From the NCBI GenBank assembly GCA_964016875.1, contig OZ024729.1:22216494-22280493 (forward strand): DNA of 64,000 nucleotides. The letters are read 5' to 3'. A program made the position numbers and the translations under genes. The notes beneath the pieces were generated by a model. It made no database searches and was not told where the DNA came from. It was given only the letters and a program-made list of their open reading frames with translations. Positions within the stretch are counted from its first letter, which is position 1. The number at the start of each line of letters is the position of its first letter. The DNA is from Fallopia convolvulus. Its lineage: Eukaryota; Streptophyta; Magnoliopsida; Caryophyllales; Polygonaceae. Positions 63,566-64,000 of the stretch are shown piece after piece.

Positions 63566-64000
63566 TGCAAGTGATTAGTCTAACCATTTAAGAACATACA
63601 TATATATAATGGGAATTTGAAATCAGTCATACTTTTCCAACAAAAAACAGAAGCAAGCCCCAACAGAACACATAAGCAAGCCCCAACAGACGCAAACATC
63701 CTAAGCAAAACGGCAGGAACTCAAAACCCCAACAGTAACCAACAACCCATACCAATTCCCAAGCCAAGACTGGGGCTTCAGGAACCCCTAGAAAACCAGA
63801 TCAATTGCACAATAAATCTAGTTTAAAATGCAATCTCGGCACAAATGAGATGCAAATCATCACCCTAAATGAGCATCTAGTTCCAACAAAACACATAAAT
63901 CTGCACAAACAGGGCAAATGACATAAACAAAGGAATGAGAAATTGATTTCACATGAGGCTAAATGAACACTCAAAAATAAAGTTTCATAACCAAGATAGC
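63566..64000. other. CACTA interior, no further gene recognised
   Basis: Low-complexity A/C-rich DNA; AAGCAAGCCCCAACAGA is repeated at about 63651 and 63673. The plus frame 63617-63826 looks like a composition artefact. Confidence 0.4.

Larger units (their letters stand above)
61747..64000. mobile_element. CACTA (En/Spm-like) element, left part
   Basis: Starts CACTACAGCAGAAATGGC, the CACTA signature. It is followed by about 650 bp of subterminal repeats in both orientations built on TTTAGCGAGAAAATT and its complement TTTTCTCGCTAAA (61765-62370). The interior carries captured proteasome-gene exons on the minus strand. No transposase is visible and the right end lies beyond the window, so the target duplication cannot be checked. 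Confidence 0.75.

Overview
The window looks like a plant nuclear genome, most likely a eudicot. It is AT-rich and intron-bearing, and it is packed with plant-type transposons: Ty1-copia and Ty3-gypsy elements with chromodomain, L1-type LINEs with a plant RNase H, FAR1-type Mutator-like elements (MULEs), a Helitron, PIF/Harbinger-like and CACTA elements, and MITEs. Only one host gene has a near-complete reading frame: an intron-poor SEC15 exocyst gene (CDS 58746-61118, + strand). Even that carries one in-frame TGA at codon 154.

Layout. 1-700 holds a FAR1/MULE transposase remnant followed by an ATGCACA motif array. 1150-11535 holds two LINE fragments. One of them was split by a 6.7 kb Ty3-gypsy element (2279-9005, target duplication GTTTT) and then by a 1.4 kb solo LTR (9590-10970, CCAAA). 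A PIF/Harbinger transposase scrap follows near 12.2-12.5 kb.

12692-39892 is read here as one large MULE (MULE-A) with related inverted ends. Inside it are a captured RING-H2 (ATL-like) gene fragment, a long fold-back MITE, a TAA-flanked Harbinger-like element containing a Helitron, FAR1-like exons on the minus strand, and a 17.7 kb chromodomain gypsy element (21366-39064, GCTAA). The 5' LTR of that gypsy element is itself split by a 5'-truncated copia, and the copia is split by a 0.9 kb MITE.

39928-49975 is a second MULE (MULE-B) with a perfect 10 bp target duplication. It carries a small three-exon reading frame, a dense AAAGTGCATT array, two tRNA-Ile-like sequences, and a nested minus-strand copia (41894-47668, CATTA). 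After a duplicated AT-rich segment with two MITEs, a 6.2 kb minus-strand LINE (51726-57893) lies just upstream of SEC15. From 61747 to the window end is the left part of a CACTA element carrying captured exons of a 26S proteasome subunit (RPN2/PSMD1) gene.

The most striking signal is in the nested copia. Its non-coding sequence, including the space where gag and integrase should lie, holds about 45 small hairpins. They share a near-constant loop (consensus ACTTCAGG), but their stems differ in sequence while keeping their pairing. An unrelated gypsy LTR at 3.8-4.1 kb and 8.2-8.5 kb shows a similar pattern with UNCG tetraloops. Other points of interest are the element-specific short-motif arrays in the MULEs, which recall VANDAL anti-silencing arrays. 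The copia also has a primer-binding site that fits the inosine-containing anticodon arm of tRNA-Ile.
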